Below, piece after piece: positions 1-8,644 of a DNA stretch of 64,000 nt. The translations under genes and the position numbers were made by a program. The stretch comes from Nocardiopsis sp. N85 (GTDB taxonomy: Bacteria > Actinomycetota > Actinomycetes > Streptosporangiales > Streptosporangiaceae): positions 186,001 to 250,000 of the forward strand of contig NZ_JARBUT010000003.1 of assembly GCF_028882275.1 (NCBI RefSeq). Direction: 5' to 3'. How positions within the stretch are numbered: position 1 is the stretch's first letter; each line of letters opens with the position of its first letter. Below the pieces are notes generated by a model that made no database searches, had not been told where the DNA came from, and was given only the letters and a program-made list of their open reading frames with translations.

Positions 1-1
1 G

Positions 2-433
2 GTCGCCGAGACCTTCCACGTCGCCTTCCGCGAACGGCACCGCTACGACCCGGCGTACCCAGACGCGAGGCCGTGGCTGTGGCGGATCGCCGCCAACCTG
101 GTCCGCGGTCACCACCGCGCCGAGACCCGCCATTACCGCGCCCTGGCTCGGACCGGCGTGGACCCGGTCCTGGAGGGGCACGCCGACCGGGTCGGCGAGC
201 GGGTGGACGCTGCGTCGGTGTCGGCGTCCCTGGCCGGTGCCCTGGCCCGGCTGTCCAAGGGCGATCGCGACGTCCTGCTGCTGATCGCCTGGGGTGAGCT
301 GACCTACGAGGAGGTCGCCTCGGTCCTGGGCATCCCGGTGGGCACCGTGCGCTCCCGGTTGCACCGCGCACGCAAGCGCCTGCGCACCGCCCTGCCCACG
401 TCCACCACGACCCGCGAGGAGGAAGACCGGTGA
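2..433 (+). CDS. RNA polymerase ECF-type sigma factor, 5' end missing
   Basis: This is the C-terminal part of a sigma-70 family factor that directs RNA polymerase to a small regulon; the gene begins before the window. The visible protein, read from base 2, holds the end of region 2 (AETFHVAFRERHRYDP, then PWLWRIAANLVRGHHR, the usual sigma-2 ending). After a linker comes region 4: ALARLSKGDRDVLLLIAWGELTYEEVASVLGIPVGTVRSRLHRARKRL, a clear helix-turn-helix for the -35 element. The stop overlaps the next start by 4 bp (GTGA), so the downstream membrane protein is translationally coupled. Such sigma factors are often held by a membrane anti-sigma factor; the neighbour has the right topology but no recognisable anti-sigma domain. 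The regulon cannot be told from this sequence. Confidence 0.93.
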   Translation, partial: VAETFHVAFRERHRYDPAYPDARPWLWRIAANLVRGHHRAETRHYRALARTGVDPVLEGHADRVGERVDAASVSASLAGALARLSKGDRDVLLLIAWGELTYEEVASVLGIPVGTVRSRLHRARKRLRTALPTSTTTREEEDR

Positions 434-1608
434 ACGAGCTCGATCACCTGCGGACCATGAGGTCCGAGATCCCGGAGCGTTCCCCCGACGAGCTGGCCCT
501 GTCGACCGGCTGGCGTCCGGGCCGCAGGAAATCGCGGCCGGTGCGTCGACCGCGCACACTGCCAGTGGTGCTGAGCGGTGTCGCGGCGGTCGCCGCGGCC
601 GCCCTGTTCCTGGCGCTGGTGGTGTTCCCCGGTCCGGGCACGGTCACCGTGGGCCCGGCGACCGACCCCTCTGAGAGCGAGGTGGGCGGTTCGGTCCGGG
701 AGGTGATGGCCCCGGTCATCGAGGCGGCCCGGTCCCGGCCCGTCGACGGCGACGTCTGGCATCAGCGCCTCACCTGGGCGCAGGCCTGGGGTGTGGGCCC
801 CGAGGACGACCGGTACGGGGTGTACCGCGTTTACCGCACCGAGGAGTGGAGCTGGACGGGTGAATACGACATCGACACGAACGACTTCGAAGGCGAGGAG
901 TCAGGGCTGAGCGCCCAGCGGACCAATGAGACGACCTGGGCCCTGGTGGACGAGGACCACCGGGCCGCGTGGGAACGCGACGGCTCCCCCGAGTACTGGC
1001 CGCACGATTCCGAGACCGGACGTGTGGAGATCCCCACACAGGAGGAGGACGGGGAGATCACAGGTCCTCAGCCGGGGGGGTGGGGTTTCGGACTCGGAAC
1101 CGTGGAACACCCCGACCTCCGGTCGCTACCCTCCGACCCCGAGCTGTTGGAGGAGATGCTGTTCTCCGTTCCGGAGACCGAAGCGGAGAACTCGGCCCAC
1201 CAGGACCATCTCGACAACGAGTACGCGGTGATGGCGGAGAACGGGTACGCGGATGAGGGGGCACGGCGCTTCTCGTACGTCAGCGGTGCCCTGTCCCTCC
1301 CCTACCCCCCCGAGGTCAGAGCAGGCATGTACACCGTCCTGGCCGGGCTTCCCGGTGTCCGGGCGCTCGGAGGGGTGACGGACCTCTCCGGTCGGGACGC
1401 CGTTGGCGTGGCCTACACGCTCTCCCCCACCGCAAGGGGCACGTTCGAGGAGCGGATCCTCTTCGACTCCGAGACGGGCGGCCTGCTCTCCCTTGAACAG
1501 GTCGTGGTCGAGCCCGCCGAGTCGGAGTCCGACTGGAGCGAGCCCGGAGACGTGGTGGGGTACACCCTCTACGAGGAGATGGGCTGGACCGACGACCCGC
1601 CTTTCTGA
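430..1608 (+). CDS. CU044_5270 family membrane-anchored protein
   Basis: A 392-residue protein with a basic cytoplasmic N-terminus of about 45 residues. One membrane helix follows near residues 47-68 (LPVVLSGVAAVAAAALFLALVVF), then a long acidic extracellular domain. The arrangement matches the CU044_5270 family, actinobacterial proteins regularly encoded directly behind ECF sigma factors. The GTG start at 430 is set by the 4-bp overlap with the sigma factor stop. The outer domain mentions conversions of test amounts (FEERILFDSETGGLLSLEQ), a pattern typical of this family, but its role is unknown. A part in regulating the sigma factor is an inference from coupling and topology only. Confidence 0.8.
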   Translation: MNELDHLRTMRSEIPERSPDELALSTGWRPGRRKSRPVRRPRTLPVVLSGVAAVAAAALFLALVVFPGPGTVTVGPATDPSESEVGGSVREVMAPVIEAARSRPVDGDVWHQRLTWAQAWGVGPEDDRYGVYRVYRTEEWSWTGEYDIDTNDFEGEESGLSAQRTNETTWALVDEDHRAAWERDGSPEYWPHDSETGRVEIPTQEEDGEITGPQPGGWGFGLGTVEHPDLRSLPSDPELLEEMLFSVPETEAENSAHQDHLDNEYAVMAENGYADEGARRFSYVSGALSLPYPPEVRAGMYTVLAGLPGVRALGGVTDLSGRDAVGVAYTLSPTARGTFEERILFDSETGGLLSLEQVVVEPAESESDWSEPGDVVGYTLYEEMGWTDDPPF

Positions 1609-1622
1609 GGAACCCGGTCGGG

Positions 1623-1660
1623 GCCCGGGAGCCGCGCGGTGGACGGCGCGGCTCCCGGGC
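1623..1660. terminator. Bidirectional terminator hairpin between convergent genes
   Basis: A perfect 15-bp inverted repeat (arms 1623-1637 and 1646-1660, 8-nt loop) fills the gap between the convergent CU044_5270 and GT4 genes and ends exactly where the GT4 stop codon begins. There is no strong T tract, as is common in high-GC actinobacteria. Confidence 0.8.
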
Positions 1661-2773
1661 TCAGGCCGTCAGCAGACGGTCGACGTAGTCGGCCCAGAAG
1701 GGTTCCGGGTCGACCGGGCGCACCCCGGCGCGGAGCCGTTCGGGAGCGCCGGGGGCGTAGAAGCGGTCGAGCGCGCGGGCCAGGTCGTCCACGTCGCCCG
1801 GGGCGCACAGCAGGCCGTCGACGTCCTCGCGAACGTGGTCGGCGAGGGCGCCGGCCCGGGTCGCGATGACCGGCACTCCGTGCTCGTGGGCCAGCCACAC
1901 GTTCTGGCTGGCCGTGGCGGTCCGGTAGGGCAGCACCACGGCGTCGGCCGCCGCGTACAGCCCGGGCAGTTCCTCGGCGGGCACGTACCCGTCGCGCAGC
2001 CGCACCCGGTCGGCCAGTCCCAGCTCCCCGGCCAGCGCCGCCTGCTCCGCGGTCCCGCCCCAGAACTCCCCGGCGACGGTGAGGGTCACGTCGTCCGGCG
2101 CCCCGGCCGCCAGGGCCCGCAGCAGGACGTCGACGCCCTTGTAGGGGCGGACGATGCCCAGGAAGAGCAGGTTCCGGCGCTCTCCCGGCGCCGGGGGGAC
2201 GACGGCCCCGGTGGCGGGCAGGTGCGGGGGCAGCGCCGCGGTGACGGGGGCGTCGAACCCGGCACCGCGCATCCCCTCCGCCAGGCCGGCCTGCTCGTGG
2301 GAGTGGGCGAGCACCCCGTCCACCCGCCGCAGCAGCGCCCGGACCAGCGACACGTCCACGGCACGACGCTCGTGCGGCAGCACGTTGTGGCACAGTGCCA
2401 CGACCCGGGTGCGTTCACCGCCCGCCGACCGCGCCCCCGCCAGCACCCCGAGGTAGGCGGGCACCTGCACGGGTGAGAACAGGGTGAGTACCACCAGGTC
2501 GTTCTCCCGGGCCAGCCGCCGCCCGATCCGCCACCATCCGTCCGGTCGGTACCAGGCCAGGTCGCGACGGGTGTCGGGGTAGGGCTCCCCCTCGGGCTCG
2601 TCGACGGTCTGCGTCCCGGGGTAGAGCGCCGCCGGGTACTGGGCCCGCCACGACTCGACCACGGTCGGGTGACCGGCCGCCCGGAGCCGGTGCGCGAGTT
2701 CGGTGGTGTGCCGGGCGCCGCCGCCCTTGTACGGGTGGGCCGGGCCCACCAGGGCGACCCGCACGGTGCTCAC
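1661..2773 (-). CDS. Glycosyltransferase family 4
   Basis: A 370-residue GT-B fold glycosyltransferase that moves a sugar from a nucleotide-sugar donor to a lipid-linked or glycan acceptor at the inner membrane face. The N-terminus VALVGPAHPYKGGGARHTTELAHRL is the glycine-rich acceptor-domain loop. The C-terminal half has FLGIVRPYKGVDVLLRAL, and the donor-binding segment HEHGVPVIATRAGALADHV carries the E-x7-type region of GT4. Its start overlaps the stop of the upstream GT2 gene by 4 bp, and a 46-bp gap separates that gene from the large membrane protein. All three are probably one transcript for a surface glycopolymer or glycolipid. The sugar and acceptor cannot be assigned. Confidence 0.9.
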   Translation of the reverse strand: MSTVRVALVGPAHPYKGGGARHTTELAHRLRAAGHPTVVESWRAQYPAALYPGTQTVDEPEGEPYPDTRRDLAWYRPDGWWRIGRRLARENDLVVLTLFSPVQVPAYLGVLAGARSAGGERTRVVALCHNVLPHERRAVDVSLVRALLRRVDGVLAHSHEQAGLAEGMRGAGFDAPVTAALPPHLPATGAVVPPAPGERRNLLFLGIVRPYKGVDVLLRALAAGAPDDVTLTVAGEFWGGTAEQAALAGELGLADRVRLRDGYVPAEELPGLYAAADAVVLPYRTATASQNVWLAHEHGVPVIATRAGALADHVREDVDGLLCAPGDVDDLARALDRFYAPGAPERLRAGVRPVDPEPFWADYVDRLLTA

Positions 2774-3771
2774 GCCCCGTTCCGGGAGCGCACGATGAGG
2801 TCGGCCAAGAGGGCGAGCGCGGCGATGATCAGCCCCGTCATGAGGATCATGACGGTGTTGTTGGGCATGTACAGCGGGTTGCGCACCTGGTCGAACACGA
2901 ACTTGGCGACGCCGACGCCCAACAGGGTGAGCGCCGGGGGCATCAGCACCTTGAGCGGGTTGAAGTACATGACCATGCGGAGCACCTGGAGGATGTAGCG
3001 GTAGGCGTCGCCGACGAAGTGGAACTTCGACTTCCCCGCCCGCTTGGCGTACTCGATGGGCACGTACCGCACCGGGTGCTGGTTGGACAGGAACGCCAGC
3101 GTGATGGTGGTGACGCAGGAGAACCCGGGCGGCAGCAGCCGCAGGTAGGGGCGGGCGACGTCACGGCGGAACACGCGCAGGCCGGAGTTGAGGTCCGGGA
3201 TGCGGGTGTTGGTGAGGCGTTCGGCGATCTTGCGGATGATCCACTTGGCGGGCACCCGCAGCGCCTTGTGGCTGCCCATCTCCTGGGTGCGGGCCCCCAC
3301 CACCTGGTCGATCTCCGGGTCCTCTTCGAGCATGGCGACGAGTTCGGGGATGCGTTCGTTGGGATAGCTCATGTCGGCGTCGGTCCACACCACGAACTCG
3401 CCGCGGGCCCGCTGGCTGCCGATGCGGCGGACCGTCCCGGAACCGCCGTTGTGGCCGAACGCGATGATCCGCATGTGCGGGTGGGCGGGGGCGGCCTCAC
3501 GGAGCCGTTCCAGGGTGCCGTCGGTGGAGGCGTCGTCGACGGCCAGCAGTTCGTACCCGTAGTCGGACGCGTCCATGGCCGCGCAGATGCGCTTGACCTC
3601 GTCGACGACGTGGTCCTCTTCGTTGTAGCAGGGCAGGACGATGGTGACCCGCACCGGTGGGTCGGCGGCCTCGGCAGAGGGGGGTACCGGAGCCGAGGGC
3701 TCTCCGTCGGGGGTGGTGGGCGACGGGCGGGCCTCGGAGCGGAATCGGGCGTCGTCGTGTGTCTGGCTCAT
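2770..3771 (-). CDS. Glycosyltransferase family 2, polyprenol-phosphate sugar synthase-like
   Basis: A 333-residue GT-A enzyme related to dolichol/polyprenol-phosphate mannosyl- or glucosyltransferases. Residues 1-40 are a low-complexity acidic/proline tail. The catalytic domain starts with VTIVLPCYNEEDHV, holds the nucleotide-binding AVDDASTDGT, and has the metal-binding DxD in VVWTDADMSYPNERI. The C-terminus carries two hydrophobic helices (about residues 262-290 and 300-325), as in membrane-held DPMS enzymes. Such an enzyme loads a sugar onto polyprenol phosphate at the cytoplasmic face, for use by GT-C enzymes outside; the neighbouring polytopic protein is a suitable user. It overlaps the GT4 gene by 4 bp. 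Confidence 0.9.
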   Translation of the reverse strand: MSQTHDDARFRSEARPSPTTPDGEPSAPVPPSAEAADPPVRVTIVLPCYNEEDHVVDEVKRICAAMDASDYGYELLAVDDASTDGTLERLREAAPAHPHMRIIAFGHNGGSGTVRRIGSQRARGEFVVWTDADMSYPNERIPELVAMLEEDPEIDQVVGARTQEMGSHKALRVPAKWIIRKIAERLTNTRIPDLNSGLRVFRRDVARPYLRLLPPGFSCVTTITLAFLSNQHPVRYVPIEYAKRAGKSKFHFVGDAYRYILQVLRMVMYFNPLKVLMPPALTLLGVGVAKFVFDQVRNPLYMPNNTVMILMTGLIIAALALLADLIVRSRNGA

Positions 3772-3817
3772 ACGTTCTCTTCAGCGGGTGGGGACGGGGA
3801 TGGGACGGGGGCCGGGA

Positions 3818-5857
3818 TCAGGGGTCGGGGACGACCGTGATCCACACGCTCCCGACGAAGCTCCAATGACCGGTGGGGGGTGCCATGAGCGTACTCGGAT
3901 CCATCTGCGCGACCACGTGGAAGGGGCGGTCCGGTTCGCTCTCGGGGGCCAGGGAGGTCAGCTGGTCCCAGTCCTCGGAGGCGAGCACGGCGGTACGGTC
4001 CCGCTGGTGGATCCCCGCGACGACGCGGTCGACGTTCTCCGGTGTCGCGTCGTTCAGGGCGGCGGTGGGCACACCGCAGACGTTGCGCAGCAGCGGCATG
4101 TAGTTGCCCGCCATCCCGGGGTCGACGACGATCACCGAGGCGTCGTCGGGTAACGCGGCGCACAGGCGTTCGGTGGCCGCCACGGTCCCCACGTCCTGCC
4201 GGTACCCCATGATCCCGGCGAAGGAGGTGATGGCGGTGGGGCCGATCATCGCCACGGCCGCGCCGGCGGCGACCACCACCGGCAGAGCGCGGACCGGCGA
4301 GGCGTCCCTCTCCGCGCGCACGGCGATGGCGCAGTAGCGGGTGAGCCAGGCCAGGAACCAGACCGCGAACAGCACGAACGCGGGGATCACCAGGACGATG
4401 AGACGGCGGCTGGCCCACGGGTGGTCGGGGGTGATGGCGGGGCGCATCAGGGTGGTGGACACCGACCACACCAGCAGCATGGCGGGCAGGAGCCACTGGG
4501 GGTCGCGCCACGACGTGAGGCGGCGCAGCACGAGGGCCACGCCCAGCGAGGCGAACAGGACGGTGCCCAGCCCCACGTACCAGCCCACCCAGTACAGGCT
4601 CATGTCGTAGTAGGTGCGGCTGCCCTCGACGGGCAGGCCCTCCCGGGACTGGACATAGGCGACCCAGCCGTCGGTGAAGTCGCTGCCGTGGCCGTGGTCG
4701 GGCCAGAGGAGGGGGCGGATCGCGAAGCCGACCATGGTGAGCAGGGCCAGGGCGGCGACCGTGTTGGGCAGCCACCGCACCCGGTCCGTGTGCGGCGGCC
4801 CGTACCGCCACAGGGCCGCGGTACCGATGACGGCGGCGAGGACGACACCGCCGCTGATCATCAGCAGCGGATCGAGGGAGTCCGACAGGTACTCCAGATA
4901 GGGCAGGGACAGGCCGTACCCGGCGTACAGGCCCAGGCCGACGCCCAGTGCCAGGCCGCCCAGCAGGGGCAGCGCCTGCCCGCGTCGGGCGAGCAGGAGC
5001 AGGGCGATGAACCCCACGACGGGCAACAGGTCGCGGATCGCGTCGACGCGCACCACCAGCGACAGACCGAGCACCAGGCCGGCGATGCCCGCCAGGGTCC
5101 GGTCCCGCGACCAGCGGTCGGAGATGTGCGTGCGCCGGACCAGGGAGTCGTAGGCGAGGACCAGCCCGCCGAGCAGGAGGATCTGGGTGACGGGCTCGCT
5201 GTAGGTGAACCGACTCACCCACTGCTGGGGCAGGCACAGGGCCAGGACCAGGGCGGCCAGGGGGGCCCAGCGGGCGCCGACCAGTCGGGCGGTGAGCCCG
5301 GCGAAGGTGAGCACGCCCAGCGCGCCCAGGATCGGGGTGACGACGAGCATGCCGTCGAGCCCTCCGATCCAGTACCCGATGGCGGTGATGAGGGGGGCGC
5401 CCGCCATGAACTGGGGCCAGATGGCGTCGCCGCGTTCGTAGTGGGCCAGGCTCTGGTAGCTCAGCGCGGGGTCGTTCCCGGCGATGAGGTCGCGCTGCTG
5501 CGGGATCGGCAGGTACCCGTTCTCGGCGATCCACACCGTGTACATGGCGTAGGAGGCGGGGTCGCGGCGGATGACCAGGGCCTCGGCGTGGTAGGCGATC
5601 TGCACGACGGCGAAGGCGACCGTGATGACCAGGACCAGGAGGACGGGCCACCAGGGCACGTCCTCGTCGGGGTCCGGGATGAGCCGCGGCACCAGCGCAC
5701 CGGCCGCGATCACGGCGGGGGCCCCGAGGATCAGGGCGATCCAGGGGGTGAACAGGCCGAGTGCCAGAAGGGGGAAGGCAACCAGGAGCCAGGCCGAGAC
5801 GGCGATCGCGGGCAGCGCGGTGACACGGGCGAGGAATCGTCCGGGAGGCAAACGCAT
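3818..5857 (-). CDS. Large polytopic membrane protein, GT-C-like (putative polyprenol-sugar glycosyltransferase)
   Basis: A 679-residue protein with about a dozen membrane helices and a C-terminal soluble domain of about 130 residues. The first large loop after helix 3 contains RRDPASYAMYTVWIAENGYL and FMAGAPLITAIGYWIGGL, the sort of acidic/aromatic external loop seen in GT-C enzymes that use polyprenol-linked sugars. It lies upstream of the GT2 and GT4 genes on the same strand. I infer that GT2 makes the lipid-linked donor and this protein uses it outside the membrane. No strict family motif was recognised, so GT-C is a structural analogy. A plain integral membrane protein is the fallback call. 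The ATG start is the first in frame and lies close to the divergent TIGR03089 gene. Confidence 0.75.
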   Translation of the reverse strand: MRLPPGRFLARVTALPAIAVSAWLLVAFPLLALGLFTPWIALILGAPAVIAAGALVPRLIPDPDEDVPWWPVLLVLVITVAFAVVQIAYHAEALVIRRDPASYAMYTVWIAENGYLPIPQQRDLIAGNDPALSYQSLAHYERGDAIWPQFMAGAPLITAIGYWIGGLDGMLVVTPILGALGVLTFAGLTARLVGARWAPLAALVLALCLPQQWVSRFTYSEPVTQILLLGGLVLAYDSLVRRTHISDRWSRDRTLAGIAGLVLGLSLVVRVDAIRDLLPVVGFIALLLLARRGQALPLLGGLALGVGLGLYAGYGLSLPYLEYLSDSLDPLLMISGGVVLAAVIGTAALWRYGPPHTDRVRWLPNTVAALALLTMVGFAIRPLLWPDHGHGSDFTDGWVAYVQSREGLPVEGSRTYYDMSLYWVGWYVGLGTVLFASLGVALVLRRLTSWRDPQWLLPAMLLVWSVSTTLMRPAITPDHPWASRRLIVLVIPAFVLFAVWFLAWLTRYCAIAVRAERDASPVRALPVVVAAGAAVAMIGPTAITSFAGIMGYRQDVGTVAATERLCAALPDDASVIVVDPGMAGNYMPLLRNVCGVPTAALNDATPENVDRVVAGIHQRDRTAVLASEDWDQLTSLAPESEPDRPFHVVAQMDPSTLMAPPTGHWSFVGSVWITVVPDP

Positions 5858-6006
5858 GAGGCCACTGTGTCACTTCCCGTCACCCCGACGCACACCCTGC
5901 GGGGGTTCGTTACGGACCCGCCGCCTCGGGGTTCCGCTCCGTGATCGGCGGCCCTCCCGCCTCCCGTGTCCCCAGCTCTCAGAGCGGAACATCTAGAGTG
6001 TGGGCC

Positions 6007-6822
6007 ATGTCCGAAACTCCCGCGCAGCTGTGGCGCGACCTGGTCGCCGCCGATCCCGCCCGCCCGTTCACGACCTCCTACGACGCCTCCGGCGGCCGGG
6101 TGGAGTTGTCCCGGGCCACGTTCGACAACTGGGTGTCCAAGACCGCGAACATGCTGGTGGACGGGTTCGGGGCGCAGCCGGGCGACCGGGTGGTCCTGGC
6201 CCTGCCGGTGCACTGGCAGTCCCTGGTGTGGCTGACGGCGTGCTGGTCGGTCGGGGCGATCGCCGAGATCGCCACCGGACCGGACCTGCCCGAGGGCGCC
6301 CTGGTCGCGGTGGCCGACGCCGATCGGTTGGAGGCCGCCCTGGACAGCGGCGCCGAGGAGGTCGTGGGCACCTCGTTGCACCCGTTGGGGCTGCCGCTGC
6401 GGGAGGTGCCGCCGATGGTGCAGGACTACTCGGTGGAGGTGCGCGCCCACGGCGACCGTTTCTCCCCCTACCCGGTGGACCCGGGGACGCCGGCGCTGCG
6501 CGTGGACGCGGACCGTTCGGGTGCGGACCTGGTCGCCGACGCCCGGTCCCGCGCGGAGCGGTGGGGGTTGACCGACGCCGACCGGATGGCGTTGTTCGCG
6601 GCCTCCGACGAGCCGCTGCGCTCGCTCGGTCAGGGCGCCGAACTCCTGCTCGGGCCGATGGCCGCGGGCGCGCCGATCGTCCTGACGCCGTTCCCTGCGG
6701 AGACCGACGCGGAGTCGGTCCGGAAGCGGTTGGAGTCGGAGCGGGTCACCGTGATGGCGGCCGGTGAGGGTGGGACCGTCTTCGGCGACCTCCCCTTCCG
6801 CCGGATCTCCCTCACGGACTGA
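6007..6822 (+). CDS. TIGR03089 family protein (acyl-CoA synthetase-like remnant domain)
   Basis: A 271-residue protein beginning MSETPAQLWRDLVAADPARP. It resembles the N-terminal half of AMP-forming acyl-CoA synthetases (TFDNWVSKTANMLVDGFGAQPGDRVVLALP, VWLTACWSVGAIAEI) but is far too short to carry the catalytic core and lacks the STGTTGxPK loop. That matches TIGR03089, an actinobacterial family of unknown role that often lies near glycan or cell-envelope genes, as it does here beside the glycosyltransferases. I chose the ATG at 6007 over a GTG at 5941 because the family starts with this short segment and the upstream residues look non-coding. Function unknown. Confidence 0.85.
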   Translation: MSETPAQLWRDLVAADPARPFTTSYDASGGRVELSRATFDNWVSKTANMLVDGFGAQPGDRVVLALPVHWQSLVWLTACWSVGAIAEIATGPDLPEGALVAVADADRLEAALDSGAEEVVGTSLHPLGLPLREVPPMVQDYSVEVRAHGDRFSPYPVDPGTPALRVDADRSGADLVADARSRAERWGLTDADRMALFAASDEPLRSLGQGAELLLGPMAAGAPIVLTPFPAETDAESVRKRLESERVTVMAAGEGGTVFGDLPFRRISLTD

Positions 6823-6984
6823 GCGCGGTCACGAAGGCCGGCCCTCCGGGTTCGAGGAGGGGTCGACGGCCCCTCGGGGGCCCGGGGACGACCGTGGGCG
6901 GCCCTCCCCGCCGATCGCGCCTCGTGTGTCGTGCGGCGGGCGGTGCCCCGCGCGACGCACCGTCCGCCCTTCCGCACCGGGGAC

Positions 6985-7175
6985 CTACACGGCGAGGTCG
7001 TGGGTGATGTCGGGTCGCCCCGATCCCGCGCCCCGGCACGGCCGGCGCGCCGCGGGACCGCGGCCCCGCCGCGCTCGTCGCGGATCCGGCGCGCCTCGCG
7101 CTCCCGTGCGGCGGCCCTCTCCGTGTCTGCGCGGTACCGGTCGGCGGCGAGCGCGGCGGCGTCGTGGGTGGTCAT
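6985..7175 (-). pseudogene. Small charged ORF with an apparent frameshift
   Basis: The 541-bp gap between TIGR03089 and the amidohydrolase holds one credible small gene. On the minus strand a good ribosome site (GGGAGG, 6 nt from ATG) starts MTTHDAAALAADRYRADTER, followed by an arginine/glutamate-rich stretch with strongly G/C third positions. This frame then decays into low-quality sequence and runs on into the 3' end of TIGR03089. In the next frame the reading ends cleanly as PDITHDLAV followed by TAG, with all G/C third positions. Joining the two frames near 7030-7060 gives a protein of about 63 residues. Either a real frameshift or a sequencing error in a C/G-rich run would explain it. 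No family recognised. Confidence 0.4.
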
Positions 7176-7363
7176 GGTGTCCTCCCGGAGCGGGTCGGGG
7201 GCTCCGTCGTCCCGACCGATTCCACACTCCTTCCGAGGACCCTGCCCGCACATCGGTGCATCACCGTGGATCGTCGGCCACGACCACCTCGTTTCCCGCC
7301 CTGAGGGCCAGGGTCACGGCCTGAGGCCCGGACCGCGCGAGGCGGTCCGGGCCCGGCCCCACC

Positions 7364-8578
7364 TCACGACTCGCGGTAATAGGCGTCGACGGCGACCCCG
7401 CAGCGGGCCTCGTAGTCGTAGGTGTAGACCTCGCGGCCCTCGATGAACACCCGTTCGGCGCGGCTCATCACGTCGAGCGGGTCGCCGGACCACACGACGA
7501 CGTCGCCGTCCAGTCCCGGCTTGAGGGAGCCGACGCGGTCGGACAGGCCCATGATCTCGGCCGGGTTCACGGTGAGGGCGCGGATCGCCGACACCGGGTC
7601 CATGCCCTCCTTCACGCACAGGGTGGCCTGGTGGATCAGGAACTCGATGGGCACGACCGGATGGTCGGTGGTGAGGGCCACCTTCACCCCGGCCCGGTCC
7701 AGGATGCCCGGATTGGCCAGGGTCTTGTTGTTGACCTCGACCTTGGACCGGTTGGTCATCAGCGGACCGGTGATGACGGGGATGTTCCGGGCGGCCAGTT
7801 CGTCGGCCAGCAGGTGGCCCTCGGTGCAGTGGTTGACGATCAACCGGTACCCGAACTCGTCCGCCAGTCGGATGGCGGTGTGGATGTCGTCGGCCCGGTG
7901 GGTGTGCTGGCACCAGGGGAGCTCACCGTCCAGGACCCGGACCAGCACCTCCAGGGTGTTGTCCCGGTCGAAGGGCTTGTCCTCGGCCTCGGCCTGCGCC
8001 CGCTTGGCCTTGTAGTCCTGGGCCTTGGTGAAGGCGTCCCGGATGACGGCGGCCACGCCCTGGCGGGTGGAGGGCAGCTTGTCCTTGTTGCCGTAGACCC
8101 GCTTGGGGTTCTCGCCGAGCGCGCTCTTGACGCTGGCGGGCTGTTTGATGAGCCGGTCCTCGATACTGCGGCCCCAGCATTTGATGGCGACCGTCTGCCC
8201 GCCGATGGGGTTGCCCGATCCGGGCTTGACCACCGAGCTGGTGACGCCGCCGGACAGGGCGTCGACGAAGCCCCGGTCGGCGGGGTTGATGGCGTCCAGG
8301 GCGCGCATGCGGGCGCCGTTGGGGTCGGTCATCTCGTTGGTGTCGTCACCGGCCCAGCCGATGCCCTCCTCGTCGATGCCGATGTGCCCGTGGGCCTCGA
8401 CGAAGCCGGGGAGGACCCACTTGCCGGAGGCGTCGACGACGGTGGCGCCCTCGGGAACGGTGACCCGGCCGTCCGGCCCGACCGCGGTGATCCTGCCGTC
8501 GGAGATGAGAACGGTGCCGCCGTCGATGGGGTCTCCCTCGACGGGTACGACGTATCCGGATGTGATCGCGATATCCAT
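7364..8578 (-). CDS. Amidohydrolase family protein (imidazolonepropionase-like)
   Basis: A 404-residue metal-dependent hydrolase of the amidohydrolase superfamily, starting MDIAITSGYVVPVEGDP. The N-terminal beta-sandwich is followed by the barrel. Metal ligands are recognisable in GFVEAHGHIGI (HxH), CQHTHRADDI, VNHCTEGH and the late Asp in LTTDHPVVP. The C-terminus GLDGDVVVWSGDPLDVMSRAERVFIEGREV is the usual sandwich return strand. Members of this subgroup hydrolyse cyclic or linear amides; the substrate here is unknown. I prefer the ATG at 8578 over a TTG three codons upstream. The gene stands alone. Confidence 0.88.
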   Translation of the reverse strand: MDIAITSGYVVPVEGDPIDGGTVLISDGRITAVGPDGRVTVPEGATVVDASGKWVLPGFVEAHGHIGIDEEGIGWAGDDTNEMTDPNGARMRALDAINPADRGFVDALSGGVTSSVVKPGSGNPIGGQTVAIKCWGRSIEDRLIKQPASVKSALGENPKRVYGNKDKLPSTRQGVAAVIRDAFTKAQDYKAKRAQAEAEDKPFDRDNTLEVLVRVLDGELPWCQHTHRADDIHTAIRLADEFGYRLIVNHCTEGHLLADELAARNIPVITGPLMTNRSKVEVNNKTLANPGILDRAGVKVALTTDHPVVPIEFLIHQATLCVKEGMDPVSAIRALTVNPAEIMGLSDRVGSLKPGLDGDVVVWSGDPLDVMSRAERVFIEGREVYTYDYEARCGVAVDAYYRES

Positions 8579-8644
8579 GGCCGGCAACCTAGCCCATGAG
8601 GGGACCCCACCCCAAGGCCCGCGGGCGGGAACGCGGCCCCGGGA

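Noticed and set aside
4421-5944. 507-residue open frame antisense to the GT-C-like membrane protein
   Set aside because: Gln/Gly/Asp-rich shadow frame typical of high-GC DNA; the opposite strand has a proper multi-helix protein.
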